Shown here: piece after piece, positions 49,222 through 58,328 of the stretch | Layout of the letters: every line of letters begins with the position of its first letter | How positions within the stretch are numbered: the first letter of the stretch is position 1 | Source: Candidatus Binatia bacterium | Lineage (GTDB): Bacteria; Desulfobacterota; Binatia; UBA9968; JAJDTQ01 | Assembly (NCBI GenBank): GCA_951813575.1 | Contig: OX638375.1 | Span: 186,001 to 250,000, forward strand | Length of the DNA: 64,000 nt | Direction of reading: 5' to 3' | Made by a program: the position numbers and the translations under genes | The notes under the pieces: generated by a model | What the model saw: only the letters and a program-made list of their open reading frames with translations | Told to the model about the DNA's origin: nothing | The model's database searches: none

Positions 49222-51510
49222 TCAACTCCCGTTCTTCTTCTTTTCCTGAAGGGCCCGCAGCACCTTTTCCGCGGTGATGGGGAGTGTCTTGATGCGCACC
49301 CCCACGGCGTCGTAGATGGCGTTGCTGATGATGGCCGCCACCGGGTCCATGCCCAGTTCCCCCAGCCCCTTGGCGCCGAAGGGGCCGGTGGGCTCGTAGG
49401 AATCGGCGAACTCGTGCACGAGGTCGGGCATGTCGCGCATGGATGCCAGCCGGTAGTCGCTGAAGTTGGGATTGATGGGACGGCCTTCCTCCATGCGGAT
49501 GCCTTCGATGAGGGCGTAGCCCAGCCCCTGGGCGATGGAGCCTTCCACCTGGCCCTCGGCGCCGATGGGATAGATCACCGTGCCGCAGTCCGACGCCACC
49601 GCGTACTGGATCACGGTGACCCGTCCGGTGTCCGGGTCCACCTCCACCTCCGCCGCCTGGGCGCCGAAGTTGTAGGCGCCGGACTCGTTGCCGTAGCGCA
49701 GGGCGTCCTGGCTCACCGAGTCGGCGTCGAAGCTGCCCGACGCCACCACCGGAGCGCCGCCGCGCCGGAACTGCCGCCCCCGCACCACGTCGGCCACGCT
49801 GATGGCGCGCTGCTCGGCGCCCTTGACGAAGATGTAACCGTCCCGCGACACCAGGTCCCCGGGATCGGCCTCGAGCATCTCGGCGGCGGTCTCGTGCAGG
49901 ATCTCCTTGACGTTGGTGGCGGCGTTCTTCACCGCGTTGCCGGCCACGTAGGTGAGCCGGCTGGCGTAGTTGCCGAGGCAGAAGGTGGTGAGGTCGGTGT
50001 CGGCCTCGGAGATGGCCACGTCGGAGAAGGGGACGCCCAGCTCCTCGGCGGCGATCTGGCACATGGCGGTCCAGTGTCCCTGTCCGGTCTCGCCCTCGCC
50101 GCTCAGGATGAAGGCCTTGCCGTCCTCGTTCATCTTGATGGTGGCGGAGCTGCCGTCATAGTCGCCGAAATGGCGCTTGCCGCTCACGTGCACGGTGCAG
50201 CCCATGCCCAGCCCGCGGTTGGGCTTGCGGTCGGCGCGCTTTTCCTTCCACCCGATCATGCGCTCGGTGCGGTCGATGCACTGCTTCAGCTCGCAGCTTA
50301 TCACCCGGTTGCCGTGGGGCGAGACGTAGCCCGGCTCGGCGGCGTTGAGGCGCGCCATCTCGAACGGGTCCATGTTCAGCTCGTCGGCGGCGATGTCCAT
50401 CATCTGCTCCACCGAGAACTCCGCCGACGGGTTGCCGAAGCCCCGGAAGGCCCCGGTGGGGATCTTGTTGGTGTAGACCAGGTAGGCCTCGGACCGGACG
50501 TCGGAGTACTTGTAGCAGGTGTCGTGCCGCAGCGCCGCCACCCCGGTGATGGCCGGGGCCTTGCCGCTGTAGGCGCCGTTGTCGGCGATGACCCGCATGT
50601 GCTTGGCGCGGATGCGGCCGTCGCTCTTGAAGCCCATGCGCACCCACACCTTCATGTTCACCCGGGGCCGGCTGCCGGCCAGGAACTCCTCCTCCCGCGT
50701 GTTGATGATCTTCACCGGGCGCCGCGCCTTGCGCGCCAGGATGGCGGCCACCATGGCGTTGTTGTCGTCGCAGGACTTGCCGCCGAAGCCGCCGCCCACC
50801 GCCGTCTGGATGACCCGCACGTCGGCTTCCCGCACGCCCAGGGCGGTGGCCAGGCGCATGCGGGCCATGAACAGCGTCTGGGTGTTCATGTACACCGTGT
50901 ACTTGCCGTTGGCCGAGTAGTCGGCGACGCTGCCGATGGTCTCGATGGCCGAGTGCCACTGGGGCACGCTCTCGAAGGTGTCCTCGATGACCAGGTCCGA
51001 GTCCCTGAAGGCGGCGTCGATGTCGCCCCGCTCCACGTCGATGGTGAGGGCGATGTTGCTGTCCTTTTCCTCGTGGACGAGGGGCGCGCCGTCCTGCATG
51101 GCCTCTTCGGCGTCGAACACCGCCGGCAGCTCCTCCCAGTCCACCTCGATGAGCTCCAGCGCCTCTTCCGCGGTGTCCCGGTCGATGGCCGCCACCGCCG
51201 CCACCTCCTCGCCCACGTACCGGGCCTTGCCCACCGAAAGGGGATACTGGTCGGGAAAGAAGACCCCCCAGCCCTGCTTGATGGTGTCCTCCGCGGTCAC
51301 CACGGCCTTGACGCCGCGGAGCTTCTCCGCCCGGCTGGTGTCGATGTTGCGTATGCGTGCGTGGGGCAGGGGACTCCTCAGGATGCGGCCGGTCAACATG
51401 CCCGGCAGGAAGACGTCGGCCACGTAGGCCGCGCTCCCGGTCACCTTGTCGTGGCCCTCGAAGCGGTCGACGTTCTGTCCCAGCACTGCAAATTTTTCTG
51501 CCTTGCTCAT
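49222..51510 (-). CDS. Molybdenum hydroxylase large (Mo-cofactor) subunit
   Basis: A 762-residue catalytic subunit with the aldehyde oxidase/xanthine dehydrogenase a/b hammerhead, then the Mo-binding domain. AVGGGFGGKSCDDN and GAFRGFGNPSAEF are the molybdopterin loops. The active-site glutamate lies in GAKGLGELGMDP near the C-terminus. The loop lacks the AYRCSFR cysteine of aerobic CO dehydrogenase, so this is not a CO oxidiser. It should hydroxylate an aromatic or N-heterocyclic ring or an aldehyde with water-derived oxygen. It is placed between the 2Fe-2S and FAD subunit genes. Confidence 0.94.
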   Translation of the reverse strand: MSKAEKFAVLGQNVDRFEGHDKVTGSAAYVADVFLPGMLTGRILRSPLPHARIRNIDTSRAEKLRGVKAVVTAEDTIKQGWGVFFPDQYPLSVGKARYVGEEVAAVAAIDRDTAEEALELIEVDWEELPAVFDAEEAMQDGAPLVHEEKDSNIALTIDVERGDIDAAFRDSDLVIEDTFESVPQWHSAIETIGSVADYSANGKYTVYMNTQTLFMARMRLATALGVREADVRVIQTAVGGGFGGKSCDDNNAMVAAILARKARRPVKIINTREEEFLAGSRPRVNMKVWVRMGFKSDGRIRAKHMRVIADNGAYSGKAPAITGVAALRHDTCYKYSDVRSEAYLVYTNKIPTGAFRGFGNPSAEFSVEQMMDIAADELNMDPFEMARLNAAEPGYVSPHGNRVISCELKQCIDRTERMIGWKEKRADRKPNRGLGMGCTVHVSGKRHFGDYDGSSATIKMNEDGKAFILSGEGETGQGHWTAMCQIAAEELGVPFSDVAISEADTDLTTFCLGNYASRLTYVAGNAVKNAATNVKEILHETAAEMLEADPGDLVSRDGYIFVKGAEQRAISVADVVRGRQFRRGGAPVVASGSFDADSVSQDALRYGNESGAYNFGAQAAEVEVDPDTGRVTVIQYAVASDCGTVIYPIGAEGQVEGSIAQGLGYALIEGIRMEEGRPINPNFSDYRLASMRDMPDLVHEFADSYEPTGPFGAKGLGELGMDPVAAIISNAIYDAVGVRIKTLPITAEKVLRALQEKKKNGS

Positions 51511-51526
51511 GATTCCCCCAAGGACG

Positions 51527-52081
51527 TCAGTCGGAGGCGCCGCTCTTGTAGGTATCCGACTGGTAGAGGCTCTGGATCCTGGCCTGGCGCACGGCTTCGT
51601 CGCGGCGTTCCTCGTCCACCTTGCCTTCCACCACCGCCATGACCGACTCCAGGATCTTGTAGTACCCCGTGCAGCGGCAAAGGTTGGCCGACATCCATTC
51701 CTTGACCTGGTCGGCGCTGGGCGTCGGGTTGTGGTCCAGCAGGGCCTTGGCGGCCATGATCTGCCCCGGAGTGCAGATGCCGCACTGGAACCCGCCGTAC
51801 TGAACGAAAGAGCGCTGGAGCGGGTGCAGCTCGCCGTCCCGGGCCAGGCCTTCGATGGTCTCGATCTTCTTGCCCTCGCAGGTGACGGCCAGGGTCAGGC
51901 AGGCGCTCACCAGCCGGCCGTCGACGATGACGCTGCACGCGCCGCAGACGCCGATGCTGCACCCCTCCTTGGTGCCGGTGAGGCCCACGTCCTCGCGCAG
52001 GGCCTCCAGCAGCAGGCGGTCGGGCGTGATCTCGACGTCGTGCTCCTCGCCGTTGACGTTCAGTACCATTTCTCGCTTCAT
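51527..52081 (-). CDS. Molybdenum hydroxylase 2Fe-2S small subunit (CoxS-like)
   Basis: A 184-residue ferredoxin-like subunit. The plant-type cluster motif is CSIGVCGACSV with a later C in LVSACLT. The second cluster is in FQCGICTPGQ and NLCRCTGYY. The ATG at 52081 gives the family N-terminus (MKREMVLNVNGEEHDVE). It is about 20 residues longer at the C-terminus than usual. It begins the three-subunit set, 109 nt downstream of UbiD 2. Confidence 0.94.
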   Translation of the reverse strand: MKREMVLNVNGEEHDVEITPDRLLLEALREDVGLTGTKEGCSIGVCGACSVIVDGRLVSACLTLAVTCEGKKIETIEGLARDGELHPLQRSFVQYGGFQCGICTPGQIMAAKALLDHNPTPSADQVKEWMSANLCRCTGYYKILESVMAVVEGKVDEERRDEAVRQARIQSLYQSDTYKSGASD

Positions 52082-52114
52082 CGTTGACCTCGTGTGGTTA
52101 CGGCATGCGGGCAC

Positions 52115-52144
52115 GGGCGGGTTTGAAACGTCTGAAACCCGCCC
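52115..52144. repeat. Palindromic repeat, family B copy 2
   Basis: Stem GGGCGGGTTT / AAACCCGCCC (10 bp, perfect) with a 10-nt loop, between UbiD 2 and the small subunit gene. It may attenuate or stabilise the transcript. It is related to 42737-42763. Confidence 0.65.
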
Positions 52145-52190
52145 CTACATCTGGAGCTCGCCTCAGTCGAAGCGGATGCGTGGCGCCGGG

Positions 52191-53846
52191 TCAGACCGAG
52201 CGCCCGGCGTGGGTCTTGCCCCATTCCAGGCGGATGGACTTGAGCGTCTGTCCCTCGCCCACGCCGACTCGCGTGCCCTTGAGCTTCTCGCCCACCTTCT
52301 CGTACTCGCCGGCGGCCGCGAGCCTCGCTTCCTCGTCCAGCTCCTCGGGCCAGAGCCCCATGAGGTAGCCGTGCCAGGGCTCCTTGAGTTGCAGCTCGGG
52401 CAGTCCGAGCTCCTTCCAGAGCTCCACGGCCCGTTCCATGTAGGGTTTCTTGGGGAGCGACAGCGGCGGCAGGTCGGCCTTGCGGGTGGCGTCGATCAGC
52501 AGCGCGGAGTCGGTGCTGTCGTAACGGCTGGACGGATGGCTCACCACCATGCCGATGGGGGTGGCGCCGAAGGGCCGGTCCGGGACGATGGTGACGTCCC
52601 GGTGGGGCTGGCACCGGTGCGTGATGGCCCAGGTCACGGCCACGGGGTCGTTCACGTTGATGTCCTCGTCCACCGCGACGATGAATTTCCCGACCCGGTC
52701 GCCGTACTGCAGCACGGCGTCCATGACCCGCCGGGGCTCCTCGTCGTCTTCCTTCTTCATCCGGACGGCGACGTAGGGCCGCAGGTTTACCAGCTCCTCC
52801 ATCATGTACACTTCCTGCACCGATTCGAAGCCCTTGCGGTTCAGGTAGCGGTGCACCAGCGTGCTCATGCCCATGGCCTTGATCTTGGAGCTCTCGCTGG
52901 GAGTGACCTGGCTGATGATGGAGACCCAGATGGGGTCTTTCCGGTGCGTGACGCAGGTAAGCTCCATCACCGGCCCCACGGTCCGGGGATCGACGTAGCC
53001 CATGGACTCCGCGAAGGGCCCTTCCTCTTCCAGGTAGTTGGTGGGAATGATCCCCTCGAACACCACCTCGGCCGTGGCCGGCACCTCCAGGTCCACGGTC
53101 TGGCATTTCACGAGCTGGAGCGGGGTGCGGGCCAGCCCGCCGGCCAGGGCCAGCTCGTCCATCTCCGGCGGCACCTTCTGGGTGGCGGTGTAGGAGGCCG
53201 CCGGCACCGTGCCCACGGCAATGGCCACCTCCAGCGGGATGCCCCGCTCCCGGCACTTCTCCCAGTGGCGCACCAGGTCCTGGGGCGTGCCCGCGTTGGC
53301 GCCGCAACGCAGTGGCGACTTGACCAGTCCGCGGTAGTTTCCGACGTTCCGCTCGCCGGTCACGGGATCCTTGGTGATCCAGTGGCCCGCGGTGATGTAG
53401 GGCCCGTTGTCGAACCCGGGCGTGGAGATGGGGATGGGAAAGCGCGCGAAGCCGCCGCTGGCCGCCAAGTTGTCCCCCTTGTGGATCACCTCCGTGACCG
53501 GACCGTTGGGCACCATCTCCGGAGGAATGGGGTTCTCCATGGCCTCCACCCACCGGTCGGGAACTTCGTCCGGGCTGCACTGGAGGCCGAGGCAGTAGAT
53601 GTCCGTGGAACCGGACAGGCCTCCCACCAGCACCGATCCGTCGTAGCGGCGGCCCTTGGAATCGATCACGTTTTCGAACAGGAAGGCCTTGCGCTGGTGG
53701 TCCGGAAGCCCGCGGAATTGCAGCCGCACCAGCGGGTGCAACTCGGTGTCTTTGTTGACTTCATGGGTGACGCGGATGAGCTTGCCGGCGTCCTCCAGCA
53801 CGGACAGGAACTCGCGAAGGTCCTCGTAGGGTCGTGGTTTTGTCAT
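52191..53846 (-). CDS. UbiD-family decarboxylase 2
   Basis: A 551-residue UbiD-fold prFMN decarboxylase, about 70 residues longer than copy 1. The catalytic motif is YLEEEGPFAESMGYVDP; NVGNYRGLVK and KFIVAVDEDINVNDPVAV are other family blocks. It is the first gene of the minus-strand group that also encodes the Mo-hydroxylase, two FAD enzymes and SDRs. It is divergent from cysS; the start ATG at 53846 lacks a clear ribosome site. The likely substrate is a hydroxylated aromatic acid, by inference from neighbours. Confidence 0.92.
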   Translation of the reverse strand: MTKPRPYEDLREFLSVLEDAGKLIRVTHEVNKDTELHPLVRLQFRGLPDHQRKAFLFENVIDSKGRRYDGSVLVGGLSGSTDIYCLGLQCSPDEVPDRWVEAMENPIPPEMVPNGPVTEVIHKGDNLAASGGFARFPIPISTPGFDNGPYITAGHWITKDPVTGERNVGNYRGLVKSPLRCGANAGTPQDLVRHWEKCRERGIPLEVAIAVGTVPAASYTATQKVPPEMDELALAGGLARTPLQLVKCQTVDLEVPATAEVVFEGIIPTNYLEEEGPFAESMGYVDPRTVGPVMELTCVTHRKDPIWVSIISQVTPSESSKIKAMGMSTLVHRYLNRKGFESVQEVYMMEELVNLRPYVAVRMKKEDDEEPRRVMDAVLQYGDRVGKFIVAVDEDINVNDPVAVTWAITHRCQPHRDVTIVPDRPFGATPIGMVVSHPSSRYDSTDSALLIDATRKADLPPLSLPKKPYMERAVELWKELGLPELQLKEPWHGYLMGLWPEELDEEARLAAAGEYEKVGEKLKGTRVGVGEGQTLKSIRLEWGKTHAGRSV

Positions 53847-53917
53847 GGGGTCTCGATGTATGCGTTTTTCGGTGCTTCCGCAACCCTGCGGTCCCCGGCG
53901 CCGGACGGGAGCGCATT

Positions 53918-53945
53918 TTGCAAATCCCACGGCGTGACGTAAGAT
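53918..53945 (+). promoter_or_regulatory. Possible cysS promoter close to the start codon
   Basis: TTGCAA (53918-53923), 16-bp spacer, TAAGAT (53940-53945), with the ATG only 9 nt further on. If used, the transcript would be almost leaderless, which fits the absence of a Shine-Dalgarno before cysS. Confidence 0.35.
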
Positions 53946-53954
53946 GAAGCCCGC

Positions 53955-55364
53955 ATGCCTCTCTGCATCACCAACACCATGAGCGGCCGGAAGGAGCCGT
54001 TCGTTCCGCTGAACCCGGGCGTCGTCACCATGTACGTGTGCGGCGTCACCGTCTACGACCGGTGCCACATCGGCCATGCCCGCGCATTGCTGACGTTCGA
54101 CGTCATCTACCGTTATCTGTGTTTCCTCGGCTACGACTGCCGCTTCGTCAGGAATTTCACCGACGTGGACGACAAGATCATCAACCGGGCGCGGGAGGAG
54201 GGCGTCCCGCCGGAGGAACTGGCCCAGCGCTATATCGACGAGTTCCACCGCGACGCCGCCGCCCTGGGCCTGCTGGAGCCGGCGGTGGAGCCCTGCGCCA
54301 CCGGCCACATACCCGAGATGATCGACATCGTCTCCAGGCTGGTGGAGGGCGGCAACGCGTATGAGGCGGCCGGCGACGTCTACTTCGCGGTGGAGAGCTT
54401 CCGGGATTACGGCAAGCTGTCGGGCCGCGGCCTCGACGAGATGATGGCCGGGGCGAGGATCGAGGTGGACGACCGCAAGCGGCATCCCATGGACTTCGCG
54501 CTGTGGAAGGCGAGCAAGGAGGGGGAGCCCTTCTGGGACAGCCCGTGGGGGAGGGGTCGGCCGGGATGGCACATCGAGTGCTCGGCCATGAGCACCAAGT
54601 ACCTGGGCCAGCCGTTCGACATCCACGGCGGAGGACAGGACCTGGTCTTCCCCCACAACGAGAACGAGATCGCCCAGTCCGAATGCGCCGCCGAGGCCCC
54701 CTTCGCCCGGTACTGGATCCACAACGGCTTCGTGCAGCTCGCGAAGGAGAAGATGTCCAAGTCCACCGGGAACATCCTAAGCATCAGGGAGGTGCTGGAA
54801 CGCTTCGATCCCGCGGCCCTGCGCCTCTACATGCTGACGACCCACTACCGGAACCCCATCGAGTTCTCGGAGGAAGCCCTGGCGGAGGCCCAACGGGCGG
54901 TTGGCCGGGTCTACGAGACCGTGGGCCGGGCGGACCGCGCTCTCGGCCCGTCCTCCGACGGCGCCGTGGAACCCGGTCCCCTGGATGACTTCCGGCGGGA
55001 GCTGGATGACGACTTCAACACCCCGCGGGCCCTGGCCGTGGTGTTCGAGGAGGTTCGGGCCGTCAACCGGCTGCTGGACAGGGGAGGAGACCTCGACGCC
55101 CGGCGCAACGCGCTCCGGGCCATGACCGAGACGCTGGGGCTCGTTCAGGCACCCCCCGAGCACTTTCTCGCGGACAGGCGCAGGGCGGGCCTTTCACGGC
55201 TGGCCTTGTCGGAGGAGGAGGTCCGGCAGCTCATCGAGGAACGGAACGAGGCGCGGAGGGTCAAGGATTGGGGGCAGGCGGACGGCATCCGCGACGCGTT
55301 GAAGGAGAAAGGCGTCGTTTTGAAGGATGGTCCTTCCGGGACCACGTGGGAGCTGGCGGAGTGA
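53955..55364 (+). CDS. cysS: Cysteinyl-tRNA synthetase
   Basis: A 469-residue class I synthetase that charges tRNA-Cys. Zinc and active-site features are visible: MYVCGVTVYD, the HIGHAR nucleotide motif, HIECSAM, HGGGQDL with FPHNENE, and the KMSKSTGN loop. It ends with the anticodon-binding domain. It is essential in most bacteria, and no second copy is seen. It heads a plus-strand run with M23, NUDIX and ornithine-cyclodeaminase-like genes. Confidence 0.97.
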   Translation: MPLCITNTMSGRKEPFVPLNPGVVTMYVCGVTVYDRCHIGHARALLTFDVIYRYLCFLGYDCRFVRNFTDVDDKIINRAREEGVPPEELAQRYIDEFHRDAAALGLLEPAVEPCATGHIPEMIDIVSRLVEGGNAYEAAGDVYFAVESFRDYGKLSGRGLDEMMAGARIEVDDRKRHPMDFALWKASKEGEPFWDSPWGRGRPGWHIECSAMSTKYLGQPFDIHGGGQDLVFPHNENEIAQSECAAEAPFARYWIHNGFVQLAKEKMSKSTGNILSIREVLERFDPAALRLYMLTTHYRNPIEFSEEALAEAQRAVGRVYETVGRADRALGPSSDGAVEPGPLDDFRRELDDDFNTPRALAVVFEEVRAVNRLLDRGGDLDARRNALRAMTETLGLVQAPPEHFLADRRRAGLSRLALSEEEVRQLIEERNEARRVKDWGQADGIRDALKEKGVVLKDGPSGTTWELAE

Positions 55365-55410
55365 CCCCTGGCGCGGCCGTTGACGGCGGGCGGGACGGAT
55401 AGGCGGTTCC

Positions 55411-56793
55411 ATGTTTCTGCCTACGAAAACTTCGGGCATGGCAGGCGTTGTCGTCCTGGTGGCGCTGGTCTTGGCGGGCGGCTTCTTCGCCGCGTGGCAA
55501 TTCGAATGGCACTCGCCCGTAATCCGGGTGGAGCCGGAACGGGACACGCTCGGGCGCCGTCCGTTCGCCGTCAATGTTCAGGACCGCGGCAAGGGGCTTG
55601 CCGTGGTATCCGTCAAGTTGATCATGGACGGGGAATCCAGTCCCGTCCACTTTCAGGAGTTCGACCCGGCCGTGAACGCCGCCGAGATCCCGGTCAAGCT
55701 CGACCCGGCGCAGCACAAGCTGAAGGACGGTCCCGCGGTGTTGAACGTCACGGCCTCCGACCGCTCCTACTGGAGCTTCTTCAGGGGCAACAAGACCGTC
55801 TTCGAGAAAGAGGTGACCGTGGATTTCACGCCTCCGCGGGTGGAGGTCCTCTCGGAGGACCGCTACATCACCCAGGGAGGCACCGGTTTCGTCACGTACA
55901 AGGCGTCCCCGGATACGGAGCGAAGCGGGATCCGGATCGGCCGCTACTTCTTCCCCGGCTACAAGGGACATCTGGCCGAGCGTGACGCGTTTCTGGCGTT
56001 CTTCTCCCATCCCTACGATGTCCCGGTCCGTGAACGGGCGGTGGTGGTGGCGGAGGACCATGCCGGCAACGCGCGGGAATCGGGTCTGGTCTACAGCGTG
56101 AGACGGCTCAGGTACCGGCGTGTCAAGGTGCCGGTGTCGGACGACTTCATCCGCCGCAAGATCGTCCCTCTGGTGTCCGAGGCCGGCGGCTCCGGCGGCG
56201 GACCCGGGGACCAGTTCATCAGGGTCAATCATGACCTTCGGCGCGTGAACGAAGAAACCATCGCCAGGACCTGCCGGGCCTCCGCCGCGAGGAAGCTCTG
56301 GGAGGGCCGCTTCGTGCAGTTGGCCAACTCTTCGGTGCAGGCCAACTTCGCCGATCACCGTTCCTACTACTATCGGGACCGGAAGATCGACGAAGCGCGG
56401 CATCTCGGATACGATCTGGCGGTGACGCGGCGCTATCCGGTGGCGGCCGCCAACAATGGCGCCGTGGTATTCGCCGGGCCGCTGGGCATCTACGGCAACA
56501 CGGTGATCATCGACCACGGCTTCGGTTTGTGCAGCCTTTACTCCCATTTGAGCTCCGTGGCGGTCAAGTCGGGCGAGGCTGTCAAGAAGGGCGCCCGTAT
56601 CGGCCGCACCGGGGAGACCGGACTGGCCATCGGCGATCACCTCCACTACGGCGTCTACATCCAGGGCGTGGCGGTGCTGCCCCTGGAGTGGTGGGATCCG
56701 AAGTGGATCCGGGACAATGTCTCCGGCAAGCTTCGCCGCCCCAAGGATCCGCAAGGCGCCGCCGGCCGCGCGCCGCGGGCCCGCGCCGGTTGA
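55411..56793 (+). CDS. M23-family (LytM-type) peptidase/envelope protein
   Basis: A 460-residue protein with one N-terminal membrane anchor (GVVVLVALVLAGGFFAAW), an all-beta periplasmic region of about 250 residues, and a C-terminal LytM domain. Zinc ligands appear intact: His and Asp in RHLGYDLAV and HxH in DHLHYGVYI. Members cleave peptidoglycan cross-links or activate amidases. It lies 46 nt after cysS, and the next gene starts 2 nt after its stop. Confidence 0.9.
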   Translation: MFLPTKTSGMAGVVVLVALVLAGGFFAAWQFEWHSPVIRVEPERDTLGRRPFAVNVQDRGKGLAVVSVKLIMDGESSPVHFQEFDPAVNAAEIPVKLDPAQHKLKDGPAVLNVTASDRSYWSFFRGNKTVFEKEVTVDFTPPRVEVLSEDRYITQGGTGFVTYKASPDTERSGIRIGRYFFPGYKGHLAERDAFLAFFSHPYDVPVRERAVVVAEDHAGNARESGLVYSVRRLRYRRVKVPVSDDFIRRKIVPLVSEAGGSGGGPGDQFIRVNHDLRRVNEETIARTCRASAARKLWEGRFVQLANSSVQANFADHRSYYYRDRKIDEARHLGYDLAVTRRYPVAAANNGAVVFAGPLGIYGNTVIIDHGFGLCSLYSHLSSVAVKSGEAVKKGARIGRTGETGLAIGDHLHYGVYIQGVAVLPLEWWDPKWIRDNVSGKLRRPKDPQGAAGRAPRARAG

Positions 56794-56795
56794 AC

Positions 56796-57221
56796 ATGGC
56801 GGTCCGGGTCGTGGCCGGGATTCTCTCCAGGGGCGGCCGGTTCCTGGTCTGCCAGCGGCGGGGCGAGGGCGCGTTTCCGTACAAGTGGGAGTTTCCCGGG
56901 GGCAAGATCGAAACGGGAGAGGAAGCGGCCGCTGCCCTGGTGAGGGAGCTTCGGGAAGAGTTGGGCATCGAGGTGGAGAGCGCCCGCGAGGTTTTCAGGC
57001 ACGCTCACGCGTACGCCGGCGGGCCCCGGGTGGAGCTGGCTTTCTTCGCCGTGCTGGCGTATGGCGGCGAGCCGCGGAACCAGGCCTTCCGGCGGATCGC
57101 GTGGGTGGCCGCCGGCGAGCTCGAAGACCTCGATTTTCTGGAAGGAGACCTGCCGCTGATCCGGGAGCTTCGGAACGGCGGGCTGGAACGGCTGTCAAAG
57201 CAGAAGGGATTGCCATCATGA
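56796..57221 (+). CDS. NUDIX hydrolase (MutT-like)
   Basis: A 141-residue NUDIX protein starting with VRVVAGILSRGGRFLVCQR and carrying the full box from GGKIETGEE to RELREELGI. The size and N-terminal strand match MutT-type 8-oxo-dGTP pyrophosphatases, although other nucleoside diphosphate derivatives are possible. It starts 2 nt after the M23 stop, and its TGA overlaps the next ATG by 4 nt (ATGA), so it is translated as part of the run. Confidence 0.92.
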   Translation: MAVRVVAGILSRGGRFLVCQRRGEGAFPYKWEFPGGKIETGEEAAAALVRELREELGIEVESAREVFRHAHAYAGGPRVELAFFAVLAYGGEPRNQAFRRIAWVAAGELEDLDFLEGDLPLIRELRNGGLERLSKQKGLPS

Positions 57222-58306
57222 TTCTGGTACTGCGTCCGGAGGACATTGACGGGTTGATCACCATGAAGGATGCCATCGACCTGGTCCGGGAAGGGTTCGC
57301 CCAGTGGGCTCGCAACCCTGACATCAGCATGGTGCGGCACCGCACCCACATGCCGTCCAACGTACGTGTCAGCGTGCACCAGGGGGGGCTCCCGCAGGTG
57401 GGGGTCACCGGCCTCATGACCCATTGCGAGTGGACCAAGAACCCGGTCCGCGGCGAGCATTCCATCGAGGCGTTTCCGGTCCGCGGACGGCCGACCCAGG
57501 TGCTGTTCGACTCCGAGACCGGAGAGCTGCGCTGCATCGTCATCGGCGAGCCCAGGCCCCGGGAGCTGTCCCTGAGCGGCGTGTCCGCGTTGCGTACGGC
57601 CGCCAACAGCGCGGTGGGCACGGACGTCATGGCCAGGCCGGACGCCAGCACCATCGGCATGCTGGGGTCCCAGAACCAGGCCAAGTATCATCTGCTTGCC
57701 CTGAAGGAGATCCGCGAGTTGAGCAGCGTCAAGGTGTTCAGCCCGAACCCGGCGCACCGCAAGGAGTTCGCGGACGAGATGGGCGACCTCACCGGGCTGG
57801 ACATCCGCCCGGTGGAGAGCGCCAGGGAGGCGGTCCGGGGCGTCGACATCGTGGTTGCGGCCACCAGCTCGAACGTCCCGGTGCTGGACGGCGAGTGGCT
57901 GGAACCGGGAGTTCATCTGACCTCCATCGTGGTGAGCAACATCGGCCTCAAGCGCGGCGGTTTCGTCCCCAAGATGCGTCAGGAGCTGGACGACGAGAGC
58001 ATGCGGCGGGCGGACGTCATCGGGGTCAACTCCTGCGAGACGCTCCGGGTGGACCAGCCCGGAGACTTCATGGAACGGCTGGAGAACGGCATCATCTCCT
58101 GGGACAAGATCGTCGAGGTGGGCGAGATCCTGAACGGCACCAAGCCGGGACGGACGGACGCAAACCAGATCACCCTGTTCAAGAACACCGGCGGCGTGGG
58201 AATCTCCGACGTGGCCATCGGCGGCAGGCTGTACGAGCTGGCGCGCGAGAGGGGATTGGGCATCGAGCTGCCCATCGACGGCGCGGAGGCACGGGAGCCC
58301 CTGTAG
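57218..58306 (+). CDS. Ornithine cyclodeaminase/mu-crystallin family protein 1
   Basis: A 362-residue member of the OCD/mu-crystallin superfamily (NAD(P)-dependent imine or amino-acid chemistry). The Rossmann motif is IGMLGSQNQAKYH, preceded by LRTAANSAVGTDVMA. The region that normally bears the substrate lysine reads VGVTGLMTHCEW, so that lysine is not evident. It overlaps the NUDIX gene by 4 nt and is followed after 22 nt by a paralogue. True ornithine cyclisation is unlikely; an imine reductase or dehydrogenase is a better guess. Confidence 0.85.
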   Translation: MILVLRPEDIDGLITMKDAIDLVREGFAQWARNPDISMVRHRTHMPSNVRVSVHQGGLPQVGVTGLMTHCEWTKNPVRGEHSIEAFPVRGRPTQVLFDSETGELRCIVIGEPRPRELSLSGVSALRTAANSAVGTDVMARPDASTIGMLGSQNQAKYHLLALKEIRELSSVKVFSPNPAHRKEFADEMGDLTGLDIRPVESAREAVRGVDIVVAATSSNVPVLDGEWLEPGVHLTSIVVSNIGLKRGGFVPKMRQELDDESMRRADVIGVNSCETLRVDQPGDFMERLENGIISWDKIVEVGEILNGTKPGRTDANQITLFKNTGGVGISDVAIGGRLYELARERGLGIELPIDGAEAREPL

Positions 58307-58328
58307 AGGGCTGGGAGAGGACGTAGTC

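Noticed and set aside
49414..51642. Plus-strand 742-codon open frame opposite the Mo-hydroxylase large subunit
   Set aside because: The composition (His/Gly/Ala/Val-rich, no motif) is typical of antisense shadows at high GC.
49222..52081. Aerobic CO dehydrogenase (coxMSL) identity
   Set aside because: The large subunit lacks the AYRCSFR active-site loop; it has GAFRGFG as in other molybdenum hydroxylases.
51855..53942. Plus-strand 695-codon open frame opposite UbiD 2
   Set aside because: Antisense shadow; the minus-strand UbiD is complete.
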